DNA from: Schoenoplectus triqueter
Taxonomy: Eukaryota; Streptophyta; Magnoliopsida; Poales; Cyperaceae
Length of the DNA stretch: 27,019 nucleotides
Direction of reading: 5' to 3'
NCBI GenBank assembly: GCA_964058805.1
Contig: CAXKVV010001401.1
Span: 1 to 27,019, forward strand
Under the pieces are notes generated by a model that did not search any database, was not told the origin of the DNA, and was given only the letters and a program-made list of their open reading frames with translations. Below are positions 1-10,763 of this stretch, piece after piece. Numbering within the stretch: position 1 is the first letter of the stretch; every line of letters starts with the position of its first letter. A program made the position numbers and the translations under genes.

Positions 1-385
1 GATGCTTTGCAAAGTACATAGGCATTGTGTGTTTTACGCTCTATTTTTAATTTTAAGTTAGAAATAATCGATCTGAACCGTTCAATCTAATCTTCATATC
101 AAAATCTATTAATAAACCAATTTTTTTATTTTTTAGATTTTATTGCTATTTTTTCTGCTGAGGAGAAAATGACTTGATCTGAGAATTCTGGTTCATCCAA
201 AAATGACGGTTTTCCCCCTATCCAAAAAAATAGCAAATGGATTCCAAAAATATAAAATTTAGTTTACTAATAGATTTTGATATGGAGATTAGATTGAAAG
301 GTTTGGATCGATCATTTCTGACTTAAAATTAATAATAGAGCGCAAAGCACATAACGCACTTGTACTTTACAAAGCACCATAGCCT
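1..385. mobile_element. Fold-back MITE with long terminal inverted repeats
   Basis: The left arm (about 1-118) reads GATGCTTTGCAAAGTAC at its tip. Its reverse complement recurs, diverged, at about 235-381, where the tip reads GTACTTTACAAAGCACCAT. Matching landmarks in the arms include TTTTTAATTTTAAGT, a GATCGAT/CGATCTGAACC stretch, and CATATCAAAATCTATTA. The middle is short and carries no reading frame. This is the structure of a non-autonomous DNA transposon that folds into one long hairpin. The left tip lies at the window edge, so the target-site duplication cannot be checked and a few bases may be missing. Shorter relatives of the right half occur at about 11870-12010 and 16790-16925. The superfamily is not assigned. 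Confidence 0.75.
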
Positions 386-390
386 AATTC

Positions 391-415
391 ATATATATAT
401 ATATATATATATATA
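391..415. repeat. (AT)n microsatellite
   Basis: An uninterrupted run of alternating A and T lies directly beside the right end of the MITE. It is a simple repeat that could serve as a polymorphic marker. No function is inferred. Confidence 0.9.
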
Positions 416-1667
416 TTGTAATGTGATAGATTGTAATAAAAATATTAAAGTCTTTGTTAAATTTATAACACATCCACTACATTAGAAGTTATACAATTGA
501 TGATGTCTTTTCTAAAAGACATTGTGCTGAAGATTTTATCAAATTTAAAATTTAATTATATATATTTTAGGAAATTTATGATTATTATGTAAAAGCAATT
601 GATTAATTATATTTGTTTATTATTTTTTTGTTATCATATTTTGTATTGAAATAGAATAACGTTTTTGAATTTTGATGTAGAAAGATTACAACATAAAAAA
701 CATCAATAATAAAACACGAGCAATATACTCGTTATTCATATTTATATACATTTAACATTTAATCCATAATCATATTTGAATATTTTTATATCCTTATTTA
801 TATTCGAAAAATTAAAATAATACATATATGATTTTGATCACTATATGAGAGTATTCGATCTATTTTCAACCCTACCTGAGGAGAATGTATGTAGAAGGTG
901 CATTAGGATATCAGCGGATGCTTTGGTCATTCAAAATTGAACCTTAACAAAATTTTAAGAGAGGTTCTGCTATGGATTAGAATAACTTTAGACGTTCAAT
1001 TTTAAATATCAGATACAATCTTTTTTTATGTAACTAAAGAAGAAAAGTTAATCAGTCAAAATCATTATCATTGACTGATAAATTAATGATACTCTTTCAG
1101 CACAATTAGCCAACTTTTAATTTGTACCATTACTTGATTTCCTACAAAAATAAATAATAATTTAGTAGTCGATGTTGCTTAGTACTCTTAGACTTGAGTC
1201 GCAAATTAATAAGACCAACTACAAATAACAGAAAACAAAAGCACCCCGACTTTTTACTGAATGCAACTTTCTTTTTCTTTTCTTTTTTCTTTTTTTCTTT
1301 TTGCTTTGAGATTACACTAAATGCAATTCTGTGAGAATTGGAAAACTGCAATATATTTGCTCTACAGAAAATCCGGTGGATGATCAAGTAACATCACCTA
1401 TGCCGGATACACGAGCATTTATCGAACTTATTTGCATAGTCTTCACATACATGATTGACCAAAGTATGTACACATCTCATCAAAACCCATCCAAGATATC
1501 AAAACAACCCCCCAAGCCAACCCTGAAATACAATACAACCAGAAGTTGACCACACCACCATTCCTCGTAAATATTCTTTTCTTTTTTACATTAGTCCGTT
1601 ACACATTGTACAACAACTAAGCTGAAGACAATTCTTTCTCCGTGGTTAGATCCTAACATCTTATTAA
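416..1667. other. AT-rich DNA; probable TKI1 3' UTR in its upper part
   Basis: No coding exon is recognised here. The part next to the TKI1 stop (roughly 1350-1667, minus strand) is unique-looking and probably contains the 3' UTR, but no poly(A) site can be fixed by eye. A short inverted repeat, ATCAGTCAA at 1051-1059 and TTGACTGAT at 1071-1079, lies further out. The stretch at about 964-1010 (TTCTGCTATGGATTAGAAT onward) resembles the tip of the element at 17775-17945 and may be a fragment of it. The short open frames here have low-complexity translations and no recognisable domain. Confidence 0.45.
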
Positions 1668-4600
1668 TCAATTATCTGAGGTGCCTAAATAAGACGAATT
1701 TCGTAAAGCGTCAGAACTACTAGCCAGCAAGCGAGTTAGGCTATTGAAACTGTCGCTAAATCCAAGTTCAGTACCCTGGTATCTGATTGGAGGCACATCC
1801 AAATCCAATGGTCCAAGAGAATCAGGCTGAAAAGTGAAAACAGAGGAACAAATGAACTGAGAATTACTGAAAATTTTCTGATATGCAAAATGAGGTTTAA
1901 GAAGAAAAGAAAACCAGTGTCGTCGGACATTTGAAATATTCTATTAGCCAAAATATTGCTTTATAAACCAGGGAGTGTTACAATCATGCTGCCCCACAAC
2001 CTGGATACAAAAGCTAATTCTAAGGTAAAAACCATAAGGGAGATGCTTTCCAAGAACTAGGAAGTGTACGGATCAATAAGACCTTGATATTTGATTTCAG
2101 ACAACGCATAATAAGTGCAGAAATATTTTTCTTCGGAAAACAAAGAGAATAATTTGATAAGAACTGAAGTCCCGCTATGGTGGTTATCTGAGCAAAACCA
2201 GCAGGAAATCTGCTAAACCAATCTGGCCAGATGTATTCTGATGAGACTTGTGTCATGCTAGACCTATAGTCTAGAAGGATTGGAAATTACCCAGTAGATA
2301 TCAGTGAAGTCTGGATCATTTGGAGCATTGTCATTATTATCTTCAGAAGATGAGTCTGGAGCCTCTGATTCATGGTCATCATTTTCATCCTTCATAGCAT
2401 AGCCATTGTCATTGGAAGCAATATTTCCAGAAAAATCCTATCAAATCATGAACTTTACAACATAAATGCATGCTTTGCTCAGAGTTCTAGATCCCGCACA
2501 TATAATCTCTGTACAAGATAACACAGATAGCATCACATTTCTGTATCACAGTGTGATACAAGGAAGTTCTAGGTAGCCCGGTACAGGATCACATAACCGG
2601 TATTGTTATCATAATTTTTCAGTGAAAATGTGACAAAACTAACCTTCTGGAGTCGCTGGAACCCTACACTTCTTGGGCAGGCCGCGTCATATGAAAACCC
2701 ATCACGCGTCTCCTCAGCACCAAATAGTGACACATTATTGGTGGTGGATAAGTGTGCAGCAATTGTTGCATCAAATGAATCGATGCTGTGTGCAGCATCG
2801 TCAATCTGAGCCATGTCTTTATTTACAGATGATTCAGCACAATCAAGATGGGCAGCACGTGAAGCTTCAGAAAGTAAGTAGCCGACACTGATGTTGGTCA
2901 AGCTGTCAGCCCATTCTCTAGCAGAGAAATCCCCTGTACATACCTGGAAGAAAATAAGAGTTTAACATTTTTCAATATTGAGAGTTGTGCAGGGATTACC
3001 AATCCATAGGGTTCACTACTCTGACGCACTACACCCCAACCTAAAACCAAGTACAAGGGGTTAACTAATAAACTAACTAGTAAGTAGGTTGCAAATTTGC
3101 AATAGTTAACAGTAACATCTAGTAGGTTGCCCGACTGAAGCGGAGGGGAAAAAAAGGCGATTTCATAGATGACAACAAAAACAACAAAACCCTAGGCGGG
3201 GAGGTCGCGTTACTAGCCTCCCCTGCCACCCTCCGCTTCTCCCGCTACCCCCTTCCTCCTCCTCCTTCTCTTCTTTGAAATACAAGCAACTGCTGGATTT
3301 TTTTTCTCACCACCGTTGTTCTGATGAGACCCTAACCGGACAGCCACATCCTTGGCATCGGACCGCAGTCACCGGCCATCGAGGACATCTCTCTTGACGA
3401 AAAAGGGGCGACTCCAGGCAACAAAGAAAAGCAACCTTGAAAACCCTAGGTGAGGAGGTCGGCCCTCCATCGCCAACCTCCACCGCCACCCCAGCCTCGT
3501 CCTTCCTCCCCTCTCTACTCTCTTCCTTTCTCTTCTCCTTTCTACTCGTGTTGGAGTACAAGCAGTCAGATCTGAACCAGTCCTAACCACCTCCCTTACC
3601 CTCCCTTACAGGCCGCCTTCGCCTTACCCGTACTTACCGGCAGCCTTCACCCATCCCTCAGACACCAAAACCGCTCCTTACCTACCACGATGACTTATCC
3701 AAGCACTTGACCTTCAAACCCTAGTTGTCAAATTTTCACGATGCCTTATCTGAGCACCCGACCTTCAAACCCTAGCTATAGCCGTCATCACTGAAATCGA
3801 ACCCTGACCTCTCCTTATACAGCCCAGCAAACCACCTCTCTCTGCGCCTCAGCCTTTTCTGCCTCTCATGTTGGCCCAATCTTCAACGCTTCCTCCTCTA
3901 TTTCTTATGCATGTCCAACTACAAATATGGTGCACCATAGATCTCTCGGTGGTCAATGTGACAGAGTTAAAACCGTTGTTTCTCTTCTTTTGTTTTTAAT
4001 GGTTATGCTTGTATTTCGATCTCATTTGTTTTTTGTATTTCTCTTCCATCCATGTTGTACTCTTTTTTAATTTGGTTTAATGGAATCTCATAGTACGCTT
4101 TTTGCGTGCTACATCAAAAAAAAGTAACATCTAATATTGAAAATATCTAATTCATTGAACTTTATAAAATGCCCATCATGAATTGGTTTGGTCATATACA
4201 ACGAAGGTCTCATGAGACATCGACAGTGGTATTCTAACAACAACAACAACAAAACCTTTAATCCCAAATAAATTGGGATAGGCTAGAAATGAAACCCAAT
4301 CTGAAGCAGTGGTATTTTAAGTTGTCCCAAAAATATAAGAGGCAGAGGTCGACTGAGACTAACATGAAAGGAAGTGTTAAATTTTTTTTTAAAGGAGACG
4401 AGTATATCTAAAGAACTTGTTTTTGATAGAAGTACTTGGAAGACGATGATCCACGTACAACAACAATAATCTAGAAGCCAGATTTTGGGATTTAAGATTT
4501 AGAATTTAGGATTTAGAATTTTAGGATTTAGATTTTTGGGTTTAGAATTTAGGGTTTAGAACTTAGGATTTAGGATTTTAAGATTTAGGATTTTAGAATT

Positions 4601-7600
4601 TAAGTGTATGATTTATAGTATAGGTTTACTATTACTATTATTATTATTATTATCGGTGTCCTTATTATTATTAGTATTATTATATTACTGTTACTACTAG
4701 TATTATTACTATTACTATTATTAGTATATTATCATCATCATTATCATTATTACCATCATCATTGTCATTATCACTATTATTATCATTGATTTTTTATATT
4801 TGAGATCTCTGATCTCTATGATTTTGGATCGGGTTTCATTTCTAGCCTATCCCAATTTATTTGGGATTAAAGGCTTTGTTGTTGTTACAAAATGCCCCTT
4901 GTAACTATTTCTCGGAATAAAATAAAACCGATATTGCTCCTAGTTTTAGTATCTATTTTCCAAAGCTCTTATACATTAAGCAAGCATGTAGTAGAAGCAC
5001 AAACTTACCATTTACCAATAGACACAATAATGTCCATACAGTATAAAGACAAAGTTGCTTCATGGTACAGTACAAGGAACATGGTTTAGTTCTATTTGCT
5101 TCTAGGCGGTAGTAAATAAAACAGTGAAATAGAAGTAACAGGATATACCACATAGTTCTCTTCGTTTCCACCAACTTCTTCTACAGCATCAGGGCTTATC
5201 TGTGAGTTGAGATTTCTTAATTCAAAATTAAGCAAGAAGCTATAATACTATCTCATTTAATTGGCAACAGAAACACACACACACACACACACATACAGAT
5301 AGGAGAGTGAGGAATATACCAGGCAGCGCCCCACATATTGTTGAAAGCTATGGTTGTTAGTAGTTGATAGGAAATGGTTTCCCGTCTGAACACCTTGTGT
5401 GGTTACACAGTTACTGGATGCATCAGAAATGGTGAACCAGCCATACCTAACAAAAACGAGAATGAAATTAGAATTATTTCATTGTACTCAGTTTCGAAAC
5501 CACTTGAGGAAAAGTGGGAGATAATGTAACATAGTCAATTGAAAATGCCAACAATTATCTGGTTCATGTACGCATCGGAAAAAAGAAAAAGATAAAAGAG
5601 ATATGTTCGGTTATCTATTTCATAGAGACTGTTTAGTGTAAAATTCTCATGTCACATGTGCTAGGGGGGGGGGGGGGGGTTCGACTAAACATTCATTCTA
5701 AGCAAGTGACTAAACAAAAAGGTCAAAAAGAAATTGGGAGAGACAAAATAGCATAATATAAACATAAAATGGGTGAACCTTAAGCGAAAAACAGTAGGGC
5801 TGCCAACAGAAACAAACACTTCAGCAGCAACGACAGTGTCTTTAAGCATCCATCTCTGACAACTTCTCAAATCACCAATGTTAGCAGTGTATGGCAACAG
5901 AACAAGCTCACCACAAGCCACATCAGAATGGCCCCATTTTCGGTTGAGATGCCCCAGCACTGATGATATTCTCTTGCGGCCACTCAAGGTGAGCTCCAGG
6001 TGTGGGTTGTGCGAGTCCTGTCCATGCAAAACATGTTGAGGCAAGCTGAAGTAATAATCTTGTCATTAGAATTGGGGGTAGTGGGGTAGTTAGGACTAAT
6101 TCCTATGGGTATCCATACCTTTTCAAGTGCCTTTCTGGTAGCCTCATTTATTGGAAATAGTTGTAACTTCAGTTTCATCAAGGATTGTGCACCTGCATTA
6201 TTTGTGTTGTTGCAATAAGCACCTACTGATTCCAACTAGTATTATGAAACTTCTTTATGAAATAAGTTTGTATAAAGTAGTTACCAACATAGAAGTTGAA
6301 TCACATTTTGTATCGTGAATCGTAGTATTTTGTATCGTATCATGTCGTTAAGATACGCTAAACTTGTCTTAAAATGAATCAATAATAACTAAAATTAATA
6401 TGTAGTGAATTTTTACACTTAAAAATATTATTATTTAGCGTTTTATCACATTTATGTAGTATACTAGCATAATTTATACTATGTGAGCTATATATATATA
6501 TGTGAGCACAAAGTTTTATTATATCTCATATGATAATCCAATGATAATATTAATTAATATCTAGGAAAAATAAAATAAAATAATTCTATTTTAGCTAATA
6601 AAATCACTACAAAATAAATTACAATAAGCACGTGCGGGAGAAGTATCTAAGGAGAATAAATTAAATCAAAACAATTAATATAATTTAGTAGTATTGATTA
6701 CATTATTTGAGTCTTCAAAAATTAATATAATTACCTACAGCTTTGGATGCTTCACAGAAATACTACACGTGTTTATGAGAGAGAGACATGGGAGCAGGGG
6801 CGAATGCAAAATTTTAGTTAGAGGGGGTCAGTAATCGGATTGCAATAACTTATCGGGTCCAAACCCATTAATTAATCGGGTAATAACTTAACCGAAAGCA
6901 CTATTTTTTAAAATTCAAGGGGTCAACCCCCCCCCCTGAGCCTTACTACATCTGTCCCTGCATGGAAGAATAAAATAAATAAGAATTACCCACTTGTATT
7001 GTCTCGTACTTGGAGTTTTTAACTCCTCTCTCAAATCACTAGCATATTTTTTCTTTTCTGTCATTTTTTTTTCTCTTTTCGCCTTTTTTCCGCTCATACT
7101 AGGGTTATCTGATCGCCGAACAGGATGCGTGAAGTCAAGCAGAAGAGGTGTTGAAAAAGTATATGTATCTTAAATTATTGTATCATTGGGATACGTATCG
7201 TATCGAGATACAGAAAGATACAGACACAATTCTTAAGATTCTTCTCTCTAGAGACACAAAGTATAGATTTGTATCGTATCGAATCGTAAGATACTAACTT
7301 CTATGGTTACTAATATGGCTTACTGTACTTTATTATTCACAGTGCACTTGGATGGGCACTCACCATTATGAGAACACATCATATTAGGAAGTGCGATGGA
7401 GTGATCTTTATTTAAATTGGCACGTTCTAGTTGTTCAGCTGCATCAGCAACAAGCGAGACACCAGCAATTGCAGCTTTTTCCCATTTCTTATATGCAGTG
7501 GATCCCACCATGCCTGTGTTAATAGTGATAATTGCTCATATCTTAAACAACACTACGCTACATCTAACACGACAAAAAGTAATACGATGTACATAATGAA

Positions 7601-10600
7601 AATTGGGTCTATATCAGCACATGGCCAGTTGGGGTCAGTTCCTTCTCTATTATAGTTGCTTATTTCGTGCCTAAGGCTTCACATGTACCAAGATGGCAAG
7701 ACCAAGGTTTCAGACTAACATTTTCCAGTTTTTTGCTACACCCAGGTCAGTAATGGACCACCTCAATATTTAAGACATTTGTGACAATTCAGATGTACAT
7801 CATATTTCTAGGAGGGTGTACAAAATTATTTCTTATCTGTATGAAAAAGGAAGAGAAGGAAATTGTTACCTCCTTTGCGTTTTTGTTTCACAGTCTTCGT
7901 GGAAATGAGGTCCCCTTTTGTACCTCCCACTCTGAAATTAGTATTTCCAGTCCCATCCATACTAACACGCTTGTAAGACCCTTTGGGTGGTAACTTGATA
8001 CCATTTGGACAGTCAACTCCTGGACAAGGGTCATTATTTCCTGTTCCAAGCCCCTTGCCTAAGTTTGGTGATGCAAGAGCAGCTGTGTACATTTCGCCTT
8101 GTGGCCGCTTTCTTCGAGACTTGTTTCGGTCCTTTATAAGTTGACTCTCCTACAAGGTATTCAAAATATTAGAAACTACCAATGGTCATTATGTTAATTC
8201 CATAACATAATAGTAGGTTCATCTCAGGGTCCAATTTGTACAAAGATTGGTTGAGATACTTGTTTAATACTTGAAGCAAGGTTTACAAGCTAAGAATGCC
8301 AGGACAGTTGTAATTTGTTATCATGGTGTCTATAGTCTCTAACATGCCCATTCATTAGGCCCCAAGAAACAACAAACAAACACAGAATAATTATGTTATA
8401 ATACTCCAAGGACAAGATTCATTCCAGTATCAGCACAGTTGGTGTCATTGAAAAGTCATCAACCAGCCATAAACTTGTATCACCTCTTAAGAAATTGGTT
8501 AAAAAATACTGTGGAAACATGTGGAGTAAAGAAAAAAGAGAAGTGGCATACAAATGCTTCAACAAAAGTCTTAAATCTTCGAGGTTTAAGACGCAGCTTT
8601 GAAGCCGTGCAACTGAACTTTTCAAGCAAAGACCACCTGTTAATTTCACCAATTAGTAACCTTTGTTTTATTTTATTAGGCATAATTATATGAAGAATAA
8701 TGCAGGCGAACATCAACAAAGGTCACTCAAAGATAATCCACGTTTCAAAGTGGTTTCTCAACTATGATTTGCCTCAGAACTCAACTTTCATGTCTAAAGT
8801 AGGTAACCATATTAGTATGTTTATTTCAAATCCAGAACACAGAAAGCATGACTTGATTTATTTATCTAATCCCATGGATATCCATATTGCATGGATAAAA
8901 CTGTCAAAAGTAGGAAAATCTCATGACTATTCCAATCATGTATCTCATGAATTCCCACCAGAATGTCATGACATATTGAATAGATTTAAATATCAGACAA
9001 TCAATAGCAACCTATTACATATTTCGAGCCTAAAATAGATAAAAAACTAATTTCGACATAACGGAGTCGAGAAGCTGTAACAAGATAACTGAGTTAACAG
9101 ATTTAAGTAACATGGAGCGTAGTTTAGTGACCTGTAGTGAAATTAACAAAAATATGATTCTGAAAGTTACCATCGAAGCATTGCAGAAATGGTATCTTTG
9201 GAGTTTTTGGCATCAAGACAGTAGCCTGGGCCAAGAAGCTTGTTCATCCGTCTGACAAGGCGGTAATAATAATGACGTACCTATATTTTCAACAGAAAAA
9301 TTTTAACAACAAAATTTCTAGTCAAAACCTAGTTCAACAGAAAACTAATAATCACCCTATGAAGGACAGAACAGAACTTGTTGCATTGCAATCCCAAACC
9401 AACGATCCGCATTGACGTTAGAACTTAGAAATGATTTACTATGGAGTGGGTTTCAATATCTTTGGGTTTTTGTTGTAGGATTGGAATCAATTTAAAAGTT
9501 CCAAAAAAACGTGTGTTCAATTAACTCCATAAGTTTTCAATTTTATTTTTAATTATTATTTATTTTGATTTATATTTATTTGCTTAATTCTTAGTCAATT
9601 TGTTGTAATAGGGGTTTTCACTTTCTTTTTCTCGGTTCCATTTTCGCACCTTGTAAACTCTTTATTTTTTTAATTAATGAAATTCCATAGTAGGCTCATC
9701 GCCTACTACAAAAAAATGAAATATATACAAACTAGAATCACAAAGAAGCCAGCACCTGATCCTTGTTCTTGCTTTGAACACGACATGTGATCTTCTCAAA
9801 ATTCTGAACATGGAAAGAGACAAGAAAACAGAGTCATCAAATGTTCAATAAGAGAGTTTTAGTTACATATGACATGGTGCAAGAGGGACAATGTACCTTG
9901 CCAACTTGTCTCAAAGCATTGAAAAAGTTCTCTTCTTCTTGCCTAGTCCAAGCAGCCCACTGTCTTGGCTTTTTTGCTACTTAAAAAAAGAAAAAAAATA
10001 AATAAAATTTAAGCTGAAATGCAAAAAGCAGTGAATAATAACAATTAAGCTCTTTAATTTTGAGTCTTCAATGTACAATTGCTTGTTTTTTCTTTATTAA
10101 ACATTGCCATGTGAACTCTAATATTATTTCACTGCATTTCATCAACTAATTGTCTCCATAAGATATATTATTGCACTGCATTTCATCAACTAACTGTCTC
10201 CATAAGATAGTTAGCTAGCTAGAAGTAAACAGACCATAGTTTGTGGTACCAGATTTTAGAGCCAGCTTATACTGAGCCAAACCAGTAGAGTGTTGATAAA
10301 GCCATGCTACTTGATCCATTGTTCCCGCGCACCATCAAGTTTAATGACTAGCTTAAGCCTATTGAAGCCTCAATCATGTTCAAAGATTGAGGTGTTTTCT
10401 TTTCTTTCCTTTTTATTCTCCCATTCACGTTCAAAGATCAAAACACTCAAACATACTGAAGCCTGGATTAAATGGAAACATAATATTGATATAACTATGC
10501 TGTGTTTTATATCATCATTTAAGCTGTTGAGGCCTCAATTAAATAGCAACCCAAATCCCTCAGCATCCTCAGAAAAGATGAATAAAAAGATATCAAATAA

Positions 10601-10763
10601 AGGCAGAAAGAGACTCACCAGGTTTCTGATTTAGTAAAGGAGTGGCAGTAGCAAATAGCAAATTGTTATTTGTAAAGGGGCGCTCTCCAGATAGATTTTG
10701 CATACTCATATCCATTCCACTTCCTTGATTGCAGCTGTCAGACGATTTTTGCTTGTCTGTCAT
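1668..10763 (-). CDS. TKI1: TSL-kinase interacting protein 1-like SANT/Myb protein (Cramped family)
   Basis: Nuclear SANT/Myb protein. In Arabidopsis, TKI1 binds the TOUSLED kinase; the family also includes animal Cramped. Coding exons, 5' to 3': 10763-10619, 9979-9897, 9803-9756, 9280-9171, 8636-8552, 8149-7870, 7513-7364, 6192-6119, 6017-5779, 5446-5320, 5199-5149, 2943-2644, 2437-2291, 1826-1668. They total 1998 nt (665 codons plus stop). All introns are GT-AG and the frame never breaks. The SANT domain covers about residues 54-109 (RQWAAWTRQEEENFF, then VRHYYYRLVRRMNKLLGPGY). A basic stretch at 163-172 (KDRNKSRRKR) looks like a nuclear localisation signal. A conserved middle region (about 305-410) includes LKLQLFPINEATRK and RKRISSVLGHLNRKWG, and a later block has EWADSLTNISVGYLLSE (about 474-490). 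Residues 565-613 are acidic and end DPDFTDIYW. The start is the first in-frame ATG of the exon feeding the SANT exons. Intron 11 (2.2 kb) is swollen by two retroposon insertions. The gene looks intact. Confidence 0.92.
3111..4133 (+). mobile_element. 1-kb poly(A) retroposon with L1-type 3' end, flanked by TSD
   Basis: An 11-bp direct repeat, AGTAACATCTA, sits at 3111-3121 and 4123-4133. It brackets a 1001-bp insert that ends in a run of eight or nine A residues. Just before the tail is a hairpin (stem TAGTACGC 4091-4098, loop TTTTT, stem GCGTGCTA 4104-4111). The insert is far more GC-rich than its surroundings. It contains a diverged internal duplication of about 250 bp: AAACCCTAGG followed by GGAGGTCG occurs near 3188 and again near 3442, each time followed by a pyrimidine-rich block and a TACAAGCA motif. 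There is no reverse transcriptase or endonuclease, so it is non-autonomous or 5'-truncated. It lies in TKI1 intron 11, antisense to the gene. The GC-rich open frames inside are by-products of composition. Confidence 0.82.
4175..4886 (+). mobile_element. 5'-truncated RTE-type LINE, (TTG)n tail
   Basis: The insert starts in the last part of a reverse-transcriptase ORF. Translation gives a WFGHIQRR-like block near 4185-4208, then RGRGRLRLT near 4341-4367, and ISKELVFDRSTWKTMIHV near 4405-4458 across frame breaks. The arrangement matches the C-terminus of plant RTE-clade LINE proteins. The 3' UTR is a degenerate TTTAGGATTTAGAATT array, then ATT-rich microsatellite, and finally a conserved tip: GGTTTCATTTCTAGCCTATC, CCAATTTATTTGGGATTAAAGG and TTTGTTGTTGTT. 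The flanking direct repeats ATAAAATGCCC (4164-4174) and ACAAAATGCCC (4887-4897) match at 10 of 11 positions and define the ends. The element lies in TKI1 intron 11, antisense to the gene, and is non-functional. A 69-bp insertion lies inside it. Confidence 0.8.
4224..4320 (-). mobile_element. 69-bp tail-only RTE copy nested in the LINE, with TSD
   Basis: The direct repeats CAGTGGTATTCTAA (4224-4237) and CAGTGGTATTTTAA (4307-4320) bracket 69 bp. Read on the minus strand, the insert is the LINE 3' tip (GGGTTTCATTTCTAGCCTAT onward, through GGGATTAAAGG) ending in TTG repeats. It interrupts the reverse-transcriptase remnant of the host LINE, whose frame resumes after the second repeat. It is the reverse complement of the host LINE's own 3' tip at about 4827-4886, so the two arms could fold together. 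Confidence 0.8.
5273..5294. repeat. (CA)n microsatellite
   Basis: An uninterrupted CA/AC dinucleotide run in TKI1 intron 10, about 25 bp downstream (in gene direction) of the exon 10 donor. It is a simple repeat and a possible marker. Confidence 0.9.
5664..5679. repeat. 16-nt poly(G) run
   Basis: Sixteen consecutive G residues in TKI1 intron 9, in an AT-rich context. On the transcribed strand of TKI1 it appears as poly(C). The exact length may be a sequencing or assembly artefact. Confidence 0.8.
6280..7312. mobile_element. ~1-kb TIR element with GTATCGTATC-rich ends
   Basis: The left end reads TTACCAACATAGAAGTT (6281-6297). The right end, reverse-complemented, reads GTAACCATAGAAGTTAGTAT. 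Inside both ends lie repeated GTATCGTATC-type motifs in opposite orientation (about 6307-6355 and 7164-7292). The interior is AT-rich and non-coding. The organisation fits a non-autonomous DNA transposon in TKI1 intron 7, itself interrupted by the element at 6794-6961. No clear target-site duplication was found, and the superfamily is uncertain. Confidence 0.6.
6794..6961. mobile_element. Small TIR element nested in the 6.3-7.3 kb element
   Basis: Left tip GCAGGGGCGAATG and right tip CATCTGTCCCTGC form imperfect inverted repeats. The flanks ATGGGA (6788-6793) and ATGGAA (6962-6967) look like a short target-site duplication. The inside has no coding capacity and holds a C-run (about 6927-6936) within GGGGTCAACCCC-type sequence. 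A tip of similar type (AGTGGCAGAT / ATCTGCCACT) occurs in a Pelota intron at 21782-22007. Confidence 0.55.
9530..9717 (+). mobile_element. L1-type LINE 3' end fragment
   Basis: The 3' end runs TTGTAAACTC, then TTTTTTTAATTAATGAAATTC, a hairpin and a short poly(A). The hairpin stem is TAGTAGGC (9688-9695), the loop TCATC, and the other stem GCCTACTA (9701-9708), with all eight pairs matching. It aligns with the 3' end of the retroposon ending at 4122 (TTGTACTC, AATTTGGTTTAATGGAATC, hairpin, poly(A)). The 5' boundary is uncertain and I saw no convincing target-site duplication. It lies in TKI1 intron 3, antisense to the gene. Confidence 0.6.
10130..10209. repeat. Tandem duplication, 36-bp unit
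   Basis: CACTGCATTTCATCAACTAA followed by YTGTCTCCATAAGATA occurs at 10130-10165 and again at 10174-10209 with a single C/T difference. The copies are 44 bp apart. It lies in TKI1 intron 1 and looks like a recent local duplication. Confidence 0.85.

Noticed and set aside
3307..3590. GC-rich overlapping minus-strand open frames of 73-84 codons
   Set aside because: They lie inside the 1-kb poly(A) retroposon, and their translations are arginine/glycine-rich products of CT-rich sequence with no domain.
4480..4620. Degenerate TTTAGGG-like array as an interstitial telomere
   Set aside because: The units vary, and the same array occurs at 24100-24160 inside another copy of the LINE, so it is part of the LINE 3' UTR.
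6280..7312. Premature loss of TKI1 by the intron 7 transposon
   Set aside because: Exons 7 and 8 retain good donor and acceptor sites and join in frame, so the insertion appears tolerated.
8700..9038. 112-codon plus-strand open frame
   Set aside because: It lies entirely within TKI1 intron 4, on the opposite strand. It has no recognisable domain, and chance length is plausible in AT-rich DNA.
10290..10634. 114-codon plus-strand open frame
   Set aside because: It overlaps TKI1 exon 1 at its end on the other strand and otherwise lies in intron 1, with low-complexity serine/lysine-rich translation.
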